This document shows positions 41,467 through 51,273 of a stretch of DNA of 64,000 nucleotides, piece by piece. A model generated the notes under the pieces. That model was not told the origin of the DNA. It saw only the letters and a list, made by a program, of their open reading frames with translations, and did not search any database. Position numbers and translations under genes: made by a program. Origin of the DNA: Palsa-504 sp963705835 (lineage in GTDB: Bacteria; Actinomycetota; Actinomycetes; Streptosporangiales; Streptosporangiaceae); assembly GCA_963705835.1 (NCBI GenBank), contig CAVPLC010000096.1, positions 21,181 to 85,180 on the forward strand, given 5' to 3'. The stretch's first letter is position 1, and each line of letters begins with the position of its first letter.

Positions 41467-42691
41467 CACCCTGGCCACCTGGGGCGGCTGGGCACCCGCG
41501 ATCCGCGACGACCCGTTCGGCCACTTCGCCGAGGCCCGGGCCCGGTGCCCGGTGCAAAAGGTCCGCCTGGCCGACGGTCACCCGGCCTGGGTCGTGCTCG
41601 GCTACGACGCGGCCCGGCGAGCGCTCAACGACCCCCGCATCTCCAAGGACATGCTCGCCGCCCTGGCTGACGACGGCGACGTCGTGGCCGAGGGGCTGCC
41701 CGGACCGGAGTTCTCCCGGCACATGCTCAACGTCGACCCGCCCGACCACACCCGGCTGCGGCGGCTGGTGTCCCGGGCCTTCACCCCGTCCCGGGTCGCC
41801 GCGCTGGAGCCGGCCATCCGGGCCATCGCCGGCAACCTCCTGGACGAGCTGGACGATGCCGGCCCCGGCGCCACCGTCGACCTCATCGAGGGCTACGCGT
41901 ACCCGCTGCCGTTCCGGGTGATCGGCGAGCTGCTGGGCATCCCCGCCGCCGACCGCCCCCGGCTGCACGCCTGGTTCGGGGTGCTGCTGACCGGGTGGGC
42001 CGGTGACCCGCCGCCGGAGGCAGTGCGGGCATCGGACGGCATCGTGGCCTGCCTGCGCGAGCTGGTCGAGGACAAGCGGCGGCACCCGGCCGATGACCTG
42101 GTCAGCGTCCTGGTCGCCGCCGAAGACGACGCGCTGTCCACGCAGGAGCTGCTGTCGAGCCTGTTCCAGCTCATCGTCGCCGGCCACGACACCACGGCCA
42201 GCCTGATCGGCAACGGGGTGGTGGCCCTGCTGGATCACCCCGGCCAGCTCCGGGCGCTGCTGGCCGATCCCGGGCGGCTTCCCGGCGCGGTCGACGAGCT
42301 CATCCGGTTCACCGCCCCGGTCCCGCACGCCACGTTCCGGGTGACGGCCGAGCCGGTGACTCTCGATGGCGTCCAGATCCCCGCACACGAACAGGTGCTG
42401 GTGTGCCTGGGCTCGGCCAACCGCGATCCGGACCGGTTCCCAGCACCCGACGTCCTGGACATCGGCCGCGACGACGGACCCAACCTCGGGTTCGGCCACG
42501 GCATCCATTACTGCCTCGGCGCGCCCCTGGCCCGGCTCGAAGCCAGAGTTGCTTTCGAAGAGCTGCTCGGCCGTCACCCGGGCTTGCGGCTCGCCGTCGA
42601 CCGTGACGCGCTCGCCTGGGCACACGGCGACGGCCTGGTCCTGCGCGGCCTCGTCTCGCTCCCCATCGTCCTCGGGCCCCGCCGGGGATGA
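41459..42691 (+). CDS. Cytochrome P450
   Basis: 410 residues, normal for a soluble bacterial P450. Signatures include HMLNVDPPDHTRLRRLVSRA (C helix), QLIVAGHDTTASLIGNGVVA (I helix with the acid/alcohol pair DT), VDELIRF (ExxR) and the haem loop NLGFGHGIHYCLGAPLARLE with Cys352 as axial ligand. It monooxygenates an unknown substrate. No ferredoxin gene is adjacent; the flavoprotein two genes on is a separate oxygenase-type enzyme. It overlaps both neighbours, by eight bases upstream and with a possible ATGA overlap downstream. Confidence 0.95.
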   Translation: MTDTLATWGGWAPAIRDDPFGHFAEARARCPVQKVRLADGHPAWVVLGYDAARRALNDPRISKDMLAALADDGDVVAEGLPGPEFSRHMLNVDPPDHTRLRRLVSRAFTPSRVAALEPAIRAIAGNLLDELDDAGPGATVDLIEGYAYPLPFRVIGELLGIPAADRPRLHAWFGVLLTGWAGDPPPEAVRASDGIVACLRELVEDKRRHPADDLVSVLVAAEDDALSTQELLSSLFQLIVAGHDTTASLIGNGVVALLDHPGQLRALLADPGRLPGAVDELIRFTAPVPHATFRVTAEPVTLDGVQIPAHEQVLVCLGSANRDPDRFPAPDVLDIGRDDGPNLGFGHGIHYCLGAPLARLEARVAFEELLGRHPGLRLAVDRDALAWAHGDGLVLRGLVSLPIVLGPRRG

Positions 42692-42738
42692 ACGACCATC
42701 CGACCCCATCGAATCCCATCGAAATCAAGGAGACACCG

Positions 42739-43299
42739 ATGACCATCACCGACAGTCCCGTCGACAACGGCGTGAACGTCCAGGCCCTGCTCGGGGCGCG
42801 CGAGGCGCTGTCCGCCGCACCGGAAGCGGCCGAATTCACCTGGCGGGCCAGCTGCACCTGGCGCAACGGTACCCACAGCCACTCCACCGTCACCGGCTTC
42901 ACCGGCCTAGGCGCCGAGCAACAGCACCGCAACACGTACGAGTACGACATCGACCACCCCGAGTGCTTCGCGTCCGAGGACAACGGCGCCACGCCGGTGG
43001 AGATCGTGCTGGTCGGCCTGGTCGGGTGCCTGACCGCCGGCGTCGCCGCGGTCGCCCAGTACCGGGACATCCAGCTCCGGTCGGTCACCGCCACCATCGA
43101 AGGCCAGATGAACGTCCTGGGCATCCTGGGCGCCGACCCCGACATCCGCAACGGCTTCGAGGCCGTCACGGTCCGGTTCGCCATCGACGCCGACGCCTCC
43201 CGCGAGGACCTCGAGGCGCTGATCGCCCAGTCGCAGAAGCGCTCGGCGGTCTTCGACATCGTGACCAACCCGACCAAGGTGCTCGTCGAGCTGGCCTGA
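42739..43299 (+). CDS. OsmC family protein
   Basis: 186 residues from an ATG with AAGGAG six bases upstream; an alternative ATG at 42688 overlaps the P450 stop (ATGA) and would add 17 residues. OsmC features include STVTGFTGLGAEQQHRNTYE, DIDHPECFASEDNGATPVEI and VLVGLVGCLTAGVAAVAQYR. The two cysteines (in HPECF and VGCLT) match the catalytic pair of OsmC/Ohr thiol peroxidases. It could detoxify organic hydroperoxides produced by the neighbouring P450 and flavoprotein, or serve an unknown step. Confidence 0.85.
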   Translation: MTITDSPVDNGVNVQALLGAREALSAAPEAAEFTWRASCTWRNGTHSHSTVTGFTGLGAEQQHRNTYEYDIDHPECFASEDNGATPVEIVLVGLVGCLTAGVAAVAQYRDIQLRSVTATIEGQMNVLGILGADPDIRNGFEAVTVRFAIDADASREDLEALIAQSQKRSAVFDIVTNPTKVLVELA

Positions 43300-43318
43300 C
43301 AACCAGCCGGACGCCCGC

Positions 43319-44563
43319 ATGATCCAGACCACGGCAGTCGTCGTCGGCGCCGGGCACGCCGGCCTGGCCATGAGCCGCCGCCTCACCGAACGCTCGATCG
43401 ACCACGTCGTGCTCGAGCGCGGTGAGGTGGCGAACTCGTGGCGGACCCAGCGCTGGCCGAGCCTGCGGCTGCTCACCCCGAACTGGCAGACCCGGCTCCC
43501 CGGCCACGACTACGCCGGCGATGACCCCGACGGATTCATGCCGGCCGCCGACGTCGTCGCCACCCTCACCGGTTACGCCCGTGTCGTCGGGGCGCCGGTC
43601 CGCACCGCCACGACGGTGCAGACCCTGCGTGCCGTGCCGCAGGGCTTCCAGATCCGGGCCAACGATGACCTCGTCTGCGCCCAGGCCGTGGTGCTGGCGA
43701 CCGGAGCGTGCATCCTGCCGGCGATCCCGGGCATCGCCGATGCCATCCCCTCGCCGATCATGACGCTCACCCCGCTCGCCTACCGCGATCCCGGCCAGCT
43801 CCCCGAGGGCGGGGTCCTCGTGGTCGGCGCGTCGGCCACCGGTGTCCAGCTCGCCGACGAGATCCACCGGTCAGGGCGCCAGGTGACCCTGGCGGTCGGC
43901 GAACACGTCCGGCTCCCCCGCAGCTACCGCGGCCGGGACATCTTCTGGTGGCTGGAGGCGACCGGCCTGCTAGCCGAGCGCTACGACCAGATCGACGACC
44001 TCACGCGGGCGCGTCACCTGCCTTCCCCGCAGCTCACCGGGACCACCCAAGCCGCGATGACCGATCTCAACTCGCTCACGGCGCAAGGGGTCCGCATCGT
44101 CGGCCGCCTCGGCCGCGTTGTCGACGGGGTGGCCCAGTTCTCCGGGTCACTCGCCAACACCTGCGCGCTCGCCGACCTGAAGATGAACCGGTTCTTGAAC
44201 CGGGCCGACGAGTGGGCCACGGCCTCGGGCCTCGACGACGACCTCCCGCCACCGCACCGGTTCGCGCCCACCCGCGTCGATCCTCGCACCCCCCTGGAAC
44301 TGGACCTCACCAGCGGGGAGATCACCACGGTGCTGTGGGCGACGGGCTTCCGGCCCGACCACTCCTGGCTCGACATCCCCGTGCGTGACCGCGCCGGCCG
44401 CATCCGCCACGACGGCGGCGTCGTCATCGGCGCCCCGGGGCTCTACGTGCTCGGCATGCCGGTGCTCCGCACCCGTGCCTCCACCTACATCCACGGCGCG
44501 GGCGCCGACTCCCAAGCCCTGGCCGACCACCTCCACGCCTTCCTCAGCAGCCGGCGCCGGTGA
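43319..44563 (+). CDS. Flavin-containing monooxygenase-like (CzcO-type) FAD/NAD(P)-binding protein
   Basis: 414 residues. The N-terminal FAD site is TTAVVVGAGHAGLAMSRRLT (GxGxxG). ERGEVANSWRTQRWPSLRLL and TPNWQTRLPGHDY are typical of FMO/CzcO proteins. The second nucleotide site is GGVLVVGASATGVQLADEIH for NADPH, and LWATGFRPDHSWLDIPV closes the domain. It probably hydroxylates, or oxidises at a heteroatom, a small molecule together with the P450. It starts 19 bases after the OsmC gene and ends the operon. Confidence 0.9.
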   Translation: MIQTTAVVVGAGHAGLAMSRRLTERSIDHVVLERGEVANSWRTQRWPSLRLLTPNWQTRLPGHDYAGDDPDGFMPAADVVATLTGYARVVGAPVRTATTVQTLRAVPQGFQIRANDDLVCAQAVVLATGACILPAIPGIADAIPSPIMTLTPLAYRDPGQLPEGGVLVVGASATGVQLADEIHRSGRQVTLAVGEHVRLPRSYRGRDIFWWLEATGLLAERYDQIDDLTRARHLPSPQLTGTTQAAMTDLNSLTAQGVRIVGRLGRVVDGVAQFSGSLANTCALADLKMNRFLNRADEWATASGLDDDLPPPHRFAPTRVDPRTPLELDLTSGEITTVLWATGFRPDHSWLDIPVRDRAGRIRHDGGVVIGAPGLYVLGMPVLRTRASTYIHGAGADSQALADHLHAFLSSRRR

Positions 44564-44595
44564 TACTTGCCGGGCGCGGCGGGCCGGGGTAAACA

Positions 44596-47500
44596 GTGCT
44601 TGTGGGGAGGGACATTCCCACGAGACCTGCTGTTTCTTGGCGTATCGAGCTGCGTCTCGCGGGTACTTTCGGCGTTATCCGTGACGGCACCGAGCTTTCC
44701 GAGAGCGAGCTGGGCAGCCGCAAGTCCCGGACGCTGCTCAAGCTGCTCACCGTGGAGCGGCCGGGCCTGGTTCCCGTGGACCGGATCGTCGAGGTGCTGT
44801 GGGCCGACGAGCCTCCGGCCGCCGCCGATCAGAACGTCGCCACGCTGGTCAGCAGGCTCCGCGGCGTGCTGGGTTCCGGTGTCATCCTGGGCGGCCGGTC
44901 CGGATACCGGCTCGCCGACTCCCCCGACATCGGGGTCGACCTCGATGCCGCCGCCCGGCACTGCGAGCAGGCGGAGCGCAAGCTGACGGCCTCGCCCGCG
45001 ATCGCCCTGGTCGCGGCCGAGCAGGCCATCCGGCTGCTGGCCGGGGACGTCGCGCTGGCCGACGAGCCGTACTCGTCCTGGGTGGACCCGGCCCGCAATG
45101 AGCTGCGCGGGCTGCTGCGCCGGGCTCGGCTGGCCGCGACCGAAGCGGCGCTGGCCGCCGATGACGCCCGGACGGCCGCCCGCTACGCCGAAGCGGCGAT
45201 AGCGACTGACCCGCTTGATGAGGTGGCCTACCGCTGGTACATGTCGGCCTGCGCCGCGGCCGGCGAGCCGGCCAAGGCGCTGGTAGCCTACGCGGAACTG
45301 CGTGAGCGGCTCGCCGCCGAGCTGGGTGCCGACCCGGCATCGCCGACCCGGGAGCTGCACCTGGCCATCCTCCGGGAACAGCCTGGCGGACGGCCGGACC
45401 GGCGCCAGGCCCCGGCTCGCCCGGATCAGCGTGCTACTCGGCTGGCTGGCCGGGGCGCGGAGATCGCGGCCCTGCGCGAAGCCTGGAGCCGCGCCGTCGG
45501 TGCCGACGCGGGCGTGGTCATGATCATCGGAGAGGCCGGGATCGGCAAGACGGCCCTGGCCGAGGATCTCGCGGCGGAGGTGGCAGAGGACCGCGCGACC
45601 GTGCTGCGCACGCGCTGCTACGAGGCCGAGAACTCGCTTTTCCTGCAGCCGGTCGTGGAGGCACTGGCCCCGGTGGTGACCAGGATGACCGCGAACGCCG
45701 TGCGGCAGCTGCTCGGCGAGCACGCGCCCGCGGCCGCGGCCCTGCTGCCCGAGGTCGCGGCGCTGGTCGGGCCGCCCCCGTCCTGGCGAGGCAGTCCGGA
45801 GATGGAACGGCGCCGGTCGTTCGAGGCGATGACCGCATTCCTGACCGGCCTGGCCGAACGCGCGCCCGTCCTGCTCGTGGTGGACGACCTGCAGTATGCG
45901 GGGCAGTCCACCGTCGAGTTCATTCACTACCTTGGCCGTCATACGTCCGGGTCGCGGCTGCTGGTGGTGGTGACCGTCCGCGCCGAGTACGACCAGCAGA
46001 CCGGCACCGCGCTCGGCCCGGTGGCCACCAGGGTGGAGGTGGGCCCGCTCGGCGCGGCCGCGGTCGAGCAACTGGCTCGCGAGGCCGGGCAGGGGACGCT
46101 GGCCGGGCCGATCCTGCAGCGCACACGGGGCCACACGCTGTTCGTGGTGGAGGTGCTGCGGGCCCTCGAGGGCGGGGATCCCGGCGTGCCCGAATCGCTG
46201 CGCAGCGCGGTCCAGGGCCGGGTCAGGCAGACGGGCGCGGCCGTGGAGACCCTGCTGCGGGCGGCCTCGGTGCTCGGCGCCGCGATCGACCCGCTGACCC
46301 TCGGCGAGCTGCTCCAGCTCGCGCCGGCCGCCGCGGTCGAGCGCTGCGAGCAGGCGCTGCAGGCCAGGCTGCTCGTGGTCAGCGGCCGAGACTACGAGTT
46401 CGCCAACGACCTCATCCGGGAGGTCCTGTACGCGACCACGCCGGAGCCGACGCGGCTGGCTTACCACCGCCGGGCGGCCGACCTGCTGACCGGCCAGCCG
46501 GAGACGCTGGCCCGGCACGCGGCGGCCGCGCAGGACTGGCCCCGGGCGGCGCGGGCCTGGCTGCTGGCGGCCGAGGACGCCACGCGCAGGAACGCGGCCA
46601 GCGACGCGATCGCGCTGAGTACCCAGGCGCTCGACGCGGCCGAGCGCGGCGGCGACGGCGAGGTCCGGGCCCGCGCCCTGGTCATCCGCGGCTGTGTGCG
46701 GGAGGCGGCCGGGGCCTACGACGAGGCGCTCACCGACCTGACGCTGGGGGTCGCGGGCGCGCGTGCGGTAGGTGACCGCCGCCTGGAGATGCGGGCGCTG
46801 AGCGAACTGGGCCGATCGCGCCCGTGGAAGATCCCGTATGCCGTGCCGAGCCGTGGCGACGTTCCCGCCTCACGCAGCCTGCCGATGAGCTATTACGCGT
46901 CCAACCTCGAAAGCGGGCTGCGCATCGCTGAATCGCTCGGCGACCGGGCCAGCGAGGCCGACCTGCTAGCGCGGCTGGCGATTACCGCCGCCAACCGGAT
47001 ACAGCTCGACGCGGCAGTCGACTACGGCCTGCGCGCGGTGGCGGCCGGGCGCGCGTCCGCGGACGAGCGGGCCCTCGCGGCGGGACTCGACGGCCTGAAG
47101 ATCGCCTACCTCAACCTCGGCGACGCGCAGGCCTTTGCCGCCGTGCTAGCCGAGCTCGATCCGCTGCTGCGCCGCTTGGGTGACCTGTTCCGGCTGCAGT
47201 GGGCGGAGTTCGAGACCGCGTTCTTGTTCATCGCCGCGGCCGACTGGGACAAGGCAGAAGCCGCGATGCGGGCCGGCATCGAGATCAACCGCCGCGGCGG
47301 CTACCCGCAGTTCGCCGCGTGGTACGTCGCCCACCTCGGCTGGCTGGCCCGGCTGCGCGGCCGTGACGAAGAGGCGGTTCGCCTCGGCCGCCAGGCCCTG
47401 ACCATGACCGACCAGTACGAGCACAGCTGGTGGGAGGCTGCGGCGTGTGCCATGCTCGGCACCACCCTGCTGCTGAACGGTGACCGGGCCGGCGCGATCG

Positions 47501-47947
47501 AGTTGTTCGAACGCGGCCTGCCTGTCGCCGAGGAGGTCGGCCTGGGAGGCCCATCGGCTTCGCTGCCTCGCACCGCTGGCCGCCGCCACAGGTTCGGCGG
47601 CCGTCCTGGCCGAGGCGGATCGGCTGCTAGGGCAGGCCAGCATCCCGGTCGGCGGGGTGTGGTTGCTCGGTGACGAGGTCTACCTGTTCCTGGCCCGGGC
47701 CTGGCTGGCGCAAGGCGACCCCGAGCGCGCCCGCGCGATCCTGGCGCCGCTGCTGGCCGTGGCCGAGCGGGTGCCGTGGACGCCGACGCTCGCCGCGACG
47801 CTGGCCGTGGACGGGCACGCCCTCGTACGGCTGGGCCAGGACCAGCGGGCCAGAGCCCAGCTGCAGCGGGCCGAGAACCTGGCCCGTGAGCACGGGCTCC
47901 CGCATGTCCTCGAGGAGGCACGGTCTTCGGGACAGGCCCTCAGATGA
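44596..47947 (+). CDS. AfsR/BTAD-type ATPase transcriptional regulator, with a frameshift near 47548
   Basis: About 1,117 residues after correcting one extra base near 47548 (GLG then AHRLRCLAPLAAATGSA). The N-terminal winged helix is WRIELRLAGTFGVIRDGTEL then VDRIVEVLWADEPPAAADQN. The BTAD helical domain is DEVAYRWYMSACAAAGEPAK, then ALVAYAELRERLAAELGADP. The AAA ATPase has P-loop VMIIGEAGIGKTALAEDLAA and Walker B VLLVVDDLQYAGQST. TPR-like repeats continue to the C-terminus. Such SARP-type regulators activate specialised-metabolite clusters. It follows the P450 operon directly and overlaps the convergent glycosyltransferase by eight bases. The start is uncertain (GTG at 44596 or 44602). Confidence 0.85.
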
Positions 47948-49121
47948 GCTCGGCCAGGAGCGTGGCGGCGCGTTTCGCGCCGTCGGTCTCGACAGGCCGG
48001 TAGCTGACCGGGCGCGCGATCTCCTCGGCGATCGCCGCGGCCAGCGCCTCGGGCCCGGTCTGCTCGTAGTCCACGCACCGGCCCGCGCCGTACTGGGCTA
48101 GCCGGTGCCGGACGTGGAAGTTCTGCTCGAAGTGATGGCGCAGCGGCACGTAGATGAAGGGCCGCTGGCTCGCGGTGAGTTCCATCGTGGTGGTCAGGCC
48201 GCCCTGCACCACCGCGAGGTCGCAGGCCGCCAGGTGCCGGTAGAGGTCGTGCACGTACCCGTGTACCTCCAGTCCGTCATGGGACGGGAGAGAGCCCGGG
48301 TCGATCCGCGGCCCGGCCACCATGATCATCCGCAGCTCGGGCACCAGCCGCCTGGCGGCCGGGAAAGCCGCCGCCACCCGGCGGAGCAGGTCGGTGCCTA
48401 CGCCCGACCCGCCGACGGTGACGACGCAGACCTTCTCGTCGGCCCGGTAGCCGAGATCCGCGCGGATGGCGTCGCGGTCGGTGGGCGAGATCCCGGTGAT
48501 ATAGCCCGAGAACTGGTAGTTCCGCTCCACCCAGTCGCGGATCAGCGGCAGCCCGTCCCCGAAGGCGTCCGGCACCACGTCGGCGGCGTTGCCTACGAAC
48601 ACCGACCGGTCGCGCAGGCTCGGGAAGCGTGCGATCTGCTCGATCATCTCCGCGTTGTAGTCCGCGGTCAGGGCTTGCTCCCCGGCGCCGCCGTCCGGCA
48701 TGGGCAGCCAGCCCACGAAATCGGTCATCCAGGCGTACGGCGCCCGCTTGAGCTCGGGGTTCTCGTGCAGGAAGTAGTCGACGTCCCACGCCTCGTCGCC
48801 GATCCACAGGTCGTACGGCTCGTTCCGGACCAGGTCGTCGAACACCATGAAGTTGCTGATCAGGATCTCGTCCATGTTCCGGAGGGCCTGGAACGCGTGC
48901 AGGTCGTGCTCGGCAGCCTCGCTTTCGATGTGACCCGACTCGCTGGCCAGGAACGCCGACGCGGGGTGGATCATCTCGCCGCGCCGTTTCAGCAGCTCGG
49001 TCACTGGATGCTGGGCCAGCCAGTGCACCTCTAGCCCGGGCCGGAGCCTGCGCAGCTCGTCAGCGATCGCCAGGTCACGCCGGGCGTGGCCGAGCCCGAT
49101 GGGCGAGGAGACGTAGAGCAC
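47940..49121 (-). CDS. MGT-like glycosyltransferase (GT-B, macrolide glycosyltransferase type)
   Basis: 393 residues from a GTG (VLYVSSPIGLGHARRDLAIA). GT-B features: the N-domain acceptor region with DLVRNEPYDLWIGDEAWDVD and FLHENPELKRAPYAWMTDFV, then the C-domain donor site VCVVTVGGSGVGTDLLRRVA, CDLAVVQGGLTTTMELTASQ (the conserved GG-T-E motif) and PFIYVPLRHHFEQNFHVRHR. It matches the C-terminal half of the fused protein at 36.3-38.4 kb along its length, so the two are paralogues. It lies 14 bases downstream of a hydrolase gene, the unfused form of the same module. Confidence 0.88.
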   Translation of the reverse strand: MLYVSSPIGLGHARRDLAIADELRRLRPGLEVHWLAQHPVTELLKRRGEMIHPASAFLASESGHIESEAAEHDLHAFQALRNMDEILISNFMVFDDLVRNEPYDLWIGDEAWDVDYFLHENPELKRAPYAWMTDFVGWLPMPDGGAGEQALTADYNAEMIEQIARFPSLRDRSVFVGNAADVVPDAFGDGLPLIRDWVERNYQFSGYITGISPTDRDAIRADLGYRADEKVCVVTVGGSGVGTDLLRRVAAAFPAARRLVPELRMIMVAGPRIDPGSLPSHDGLEVHGYVHDLYRHLAACDLAVVQGGLTTTMELTASQRPFIYVPLRHHFEQNFHVRHRLAQYGAGRCVDYEQTGPEALAAAIAEEIARPVSYRPVETDGAKRAATLLAELI

Positions 49122-49135
49122 CCGCTTGGGCCGGT

Positions 49136-50041
49136 TCAGCGGCCTGGTCCAGGAGCGGCTGCCCGCCGGGCTGGCCGGAAGCGGCTGGCGAACTCGTGGA
49201 TCGCATGGTTGACGATGACCGGCTCCCTGGCCTGAGGCACGTGCCCGGCGCCCTCCAGGGCCAGGAACTCGCCACCGGTGATCTCGGCGACCCGCTCGCC
49301 GCGCGCGAACGGCTGGCAGCGGTCCCCCTGTCCGTGGATGACCAGGACCGGGCAGCTCACCTGGCGCAGCAGCGCCTCGGTCTCCTCCCGGGTCGAGGAC
49401 GCCTTCGGTCCGTCGTCGTGCAGCAGCATTGTCTCCGGGCCGATCTCCATTGCCCAGCCGACGCAGTCATCGCGCTGCTTGGTCGAGTGCGGTTCGCACA
49501 GCAGCTCGCCGAAGAAGAACTCGGCGTAACCCCGCCAGTCACGCAGCCAGTAATGCCGGTTGCATTTCGCCCAGCCCTCCTCGGTGTCGAGCACGGCGTC
49601 GAAGTCGAATTCGACGCGGGCCGGCAGCGGCGGGGTGAGGAACGGCGCCCATGGGGAGATGGCCACGACACCGAGCACCCGGTCGGGGTGCTGGCCTGCG
49701 GTCAGCAGCGCCCGCCAGCTGCTCGTGCACAACCCGACCAGGACCGCCCGGTCGATGCCCGTCGCGTCCATGACCGCGATCGTGTCGGCGACCCACTCGG
49801 TATCGGCGTAGGCGGCGGCTGACTGAGGCCGGTCCGAGCGGCCGTTCCCCCGCGGGTCGATGGTGACCACCTTGAAGGATCGGGCCAGGTACGGCACCTG
49901 CGCCTTCCAGCAGCGGGAGTGAACGATCCCGTCGATCGGGGGGAACACCAGCGCCTGGTCACCCTGCCCGAAGACCTCGTAGCCGACCTTGACTCCGTCG
50001 CGCTCGACGAAGCCCTCGACGTCGGGATACCTCGCTCGCAT
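49136..50041 (-). CDS. Alpha/beta hydrolase fold protein
   Basis: 301 residues. The ATG has GGGGAGG upstream. It reads VKVGYEVFGQGDQALVFPPI, FKVVTIDPRGNGRSDRPQSA, VLVGLCTSSWRALLTAGQHP (nucleophile elbow, with Cys at the position normally held by Ser), VLVIHGQGDRCQPFARGERV (acid) and LEGAGHVPQAREPVIVNHAI (His). The Cys nucleophile is shared with the paralogous domain at 37-38.4 kb (AAFCSGF). Downstream by 14 bases is its glycosyltransferase partner. It may act on, or release, the glycosylated compound; the activity is unknown. Confidence 0.87.
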   Translation of the reverse strand: MRARYPDVEGFVERDGVKVGYEVFGQGDQALVFPPIDGIVHSRCWKAQVPYLARSFKVVTIDPRGNGRSDRPQSAAAYADTEWVADTIAVMDATGIDRAVLVGLCTSSWRALLTAGQHPDRVLGVVAISPWAPFLTPPLPARVEFDFDAVLDTEEGWAKCNRHYWLRDWRGYAEFFFGELLCEPHSTKQRDDCVGWAMEIGPETMLLHDDGPKASSTREETEALLRQVSCPVLVIHGQGDRCQPFARGERVAEITGGEFLALEGAGHVPQAREPVIVNHAIHEFASRFRPARRAAAPGPGR

Positions 50042-50090
50042 GGCCGCCTCCCCTGCTTGATCGCTGTTCCCACGGTTCTATCTGTGCCCA

Positions 50091-50120
50091 TTGCAGCCGC
50101 GTTGCAACGCCAGTGCAACG
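50091..50120. promoter_or_regulatory. Cluster of TTGCAA-type half-sites in a divergent promoter region
   Basis: TTGCAG (50091-50096), the palindrome CGTTGCAACG (50100-50109) and GTGCAACG (50113-50120) lie within 30 bases between the hydrolase and methyltransferase genes. The dyad could be an operator for one of the nearby regulators. No experimental link is visible. Confidence 0.35.
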
Positions 50121-50173
50121 ACCCGGCGCAGCCTGGGCCCAGGCAAGCGAAACCCGTCAAGGGGAGGCAGATC

Positions 50174-51230
50174 ATGGCCATCAAGGAAGACAAGCTGAAC
50201 GAGTTCCTGGGCCGGTTCATCACCGATCTCGGCGCCACGGCGGCGGCCGGCAACGTGGTGATCGGGCACCAGCTCGGCCTGTACCGGGCGCTGGCGTCCG
50301 CGCCGACCACCGCCGAGGGCCTGGCGGCGCGTACCCGCACCAATCCGCGTTACGTCGTCGAATGGCTGAGGGGGCAGGCGGCGGGCGGGTACGTCGAGTA
50401 CGACGGGGATTCCGATCTGTACTCGATGACGGAGGAGCAGGCCTTTGCCATGACCAATCCGGATGGCCCCCTCTACGCCCCGGGCGCGTTCGTGCTGGCG
50501 CTCGGCACGCTGCGGTCCGTGCCGCGGATCACCGAGGCCTTCCGCACCGGTACCGGCATGGGCTGGCACGAGCACGACGAGGACGTCTTCGTCGGGTGCG
50601 AGCAGTTCTTCCGCCCCGGCTACATCGCCAACCTGATCCCGTCCTGGATCCCGGCGCTGGACGGCGTGGAAGACAGGCTGCGCGCGGGCGCCAAGGTGGC
50701 CGACATCGGGTGCGGGCTCGGCGCCTCGACCATCCTCCTCGCCCAGGAGTACCCGAACTCGCGAAGTCACCGGCTCGGACTACCACGACCAGTCGATCGA
50801 GCTGGCCCGCAAGCGGGCGGGAGACGCGGGAGTCGCCGACCGGGTGAACTTCGAAGTCGCCACGGCCTCCTCCTTCTCCGGGTCAGGCTACGATCTGGCG
50901 GCCACGTTCGACTGCCTGCACGACATGGGCGACCCGCTCGCGGCCGCGCGGCACATCCGGCAGGCCCTCAAGCCGAACGGCACCTGGCTCGTGGTCGAGC
51001 CGTTCGCGGGCGATGACACCGCGAGCAATCTGAACCCGGTCGGGCGCGTCTACTACAGCTTCTCCACGATGCTGTGCGTGCCGAACGCGATGTCGCAGCC
51101 CGGCGGCTATTCCCTCGGCGCCCAGGCGGGCGAGGCCGCCATCAGGCAGATCGCGACCGAAGCCGGCTTCACCAGGTTCCGGCGCGCCTCCCAGACGCCG
51201 TTCAACCTGGTCTACGAGGTACGCCCGTAG
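50174..51230 (+). CDS. Class I SAM-dependent methyltransferase with N-terminal winged helix (Rv2258c-like), with a frameshift near 50763
   Basis: The ATG has GGGGAGG seven bases upstream. The N-terminal dimerisation/winged-helix part is MAIKEDKLNEFLGRFITDLG, LGLYRALASAPTTAEGLAAR and TNPRYVVEWLRGQAAGGYVE. The SAM site is AKVADIGCGLGASTILLAQE. One extra C near 50763 shifts the frame; the true continuation is VTGSDYHDQSIELARKRAGD, then NFEVATASSFSGSGYDLAAT and FDCLHDMGDPLAAARHIRQA. About 351 residues. The family methylates small molecules such as O or N positions of metabolites. It opens rightward from a divergent promoter shared with the hydrolase module. Confidence 0.85.
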
Positions 51231-51261
51231 GCTATCGCCGTTTCGAGCCGGGGCTCTCGGC

Positions 51262-51267
51262 CATAAT
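51262..51267 (+). promoter_or_regulatory. -10 box for a leaderless leader ORF
   Basis: CATAAT (five of six consensus bases), six bases, then the ATG at 51274. Confidence 0.5.
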
Positions 51268-51273
51268 CCAGCT

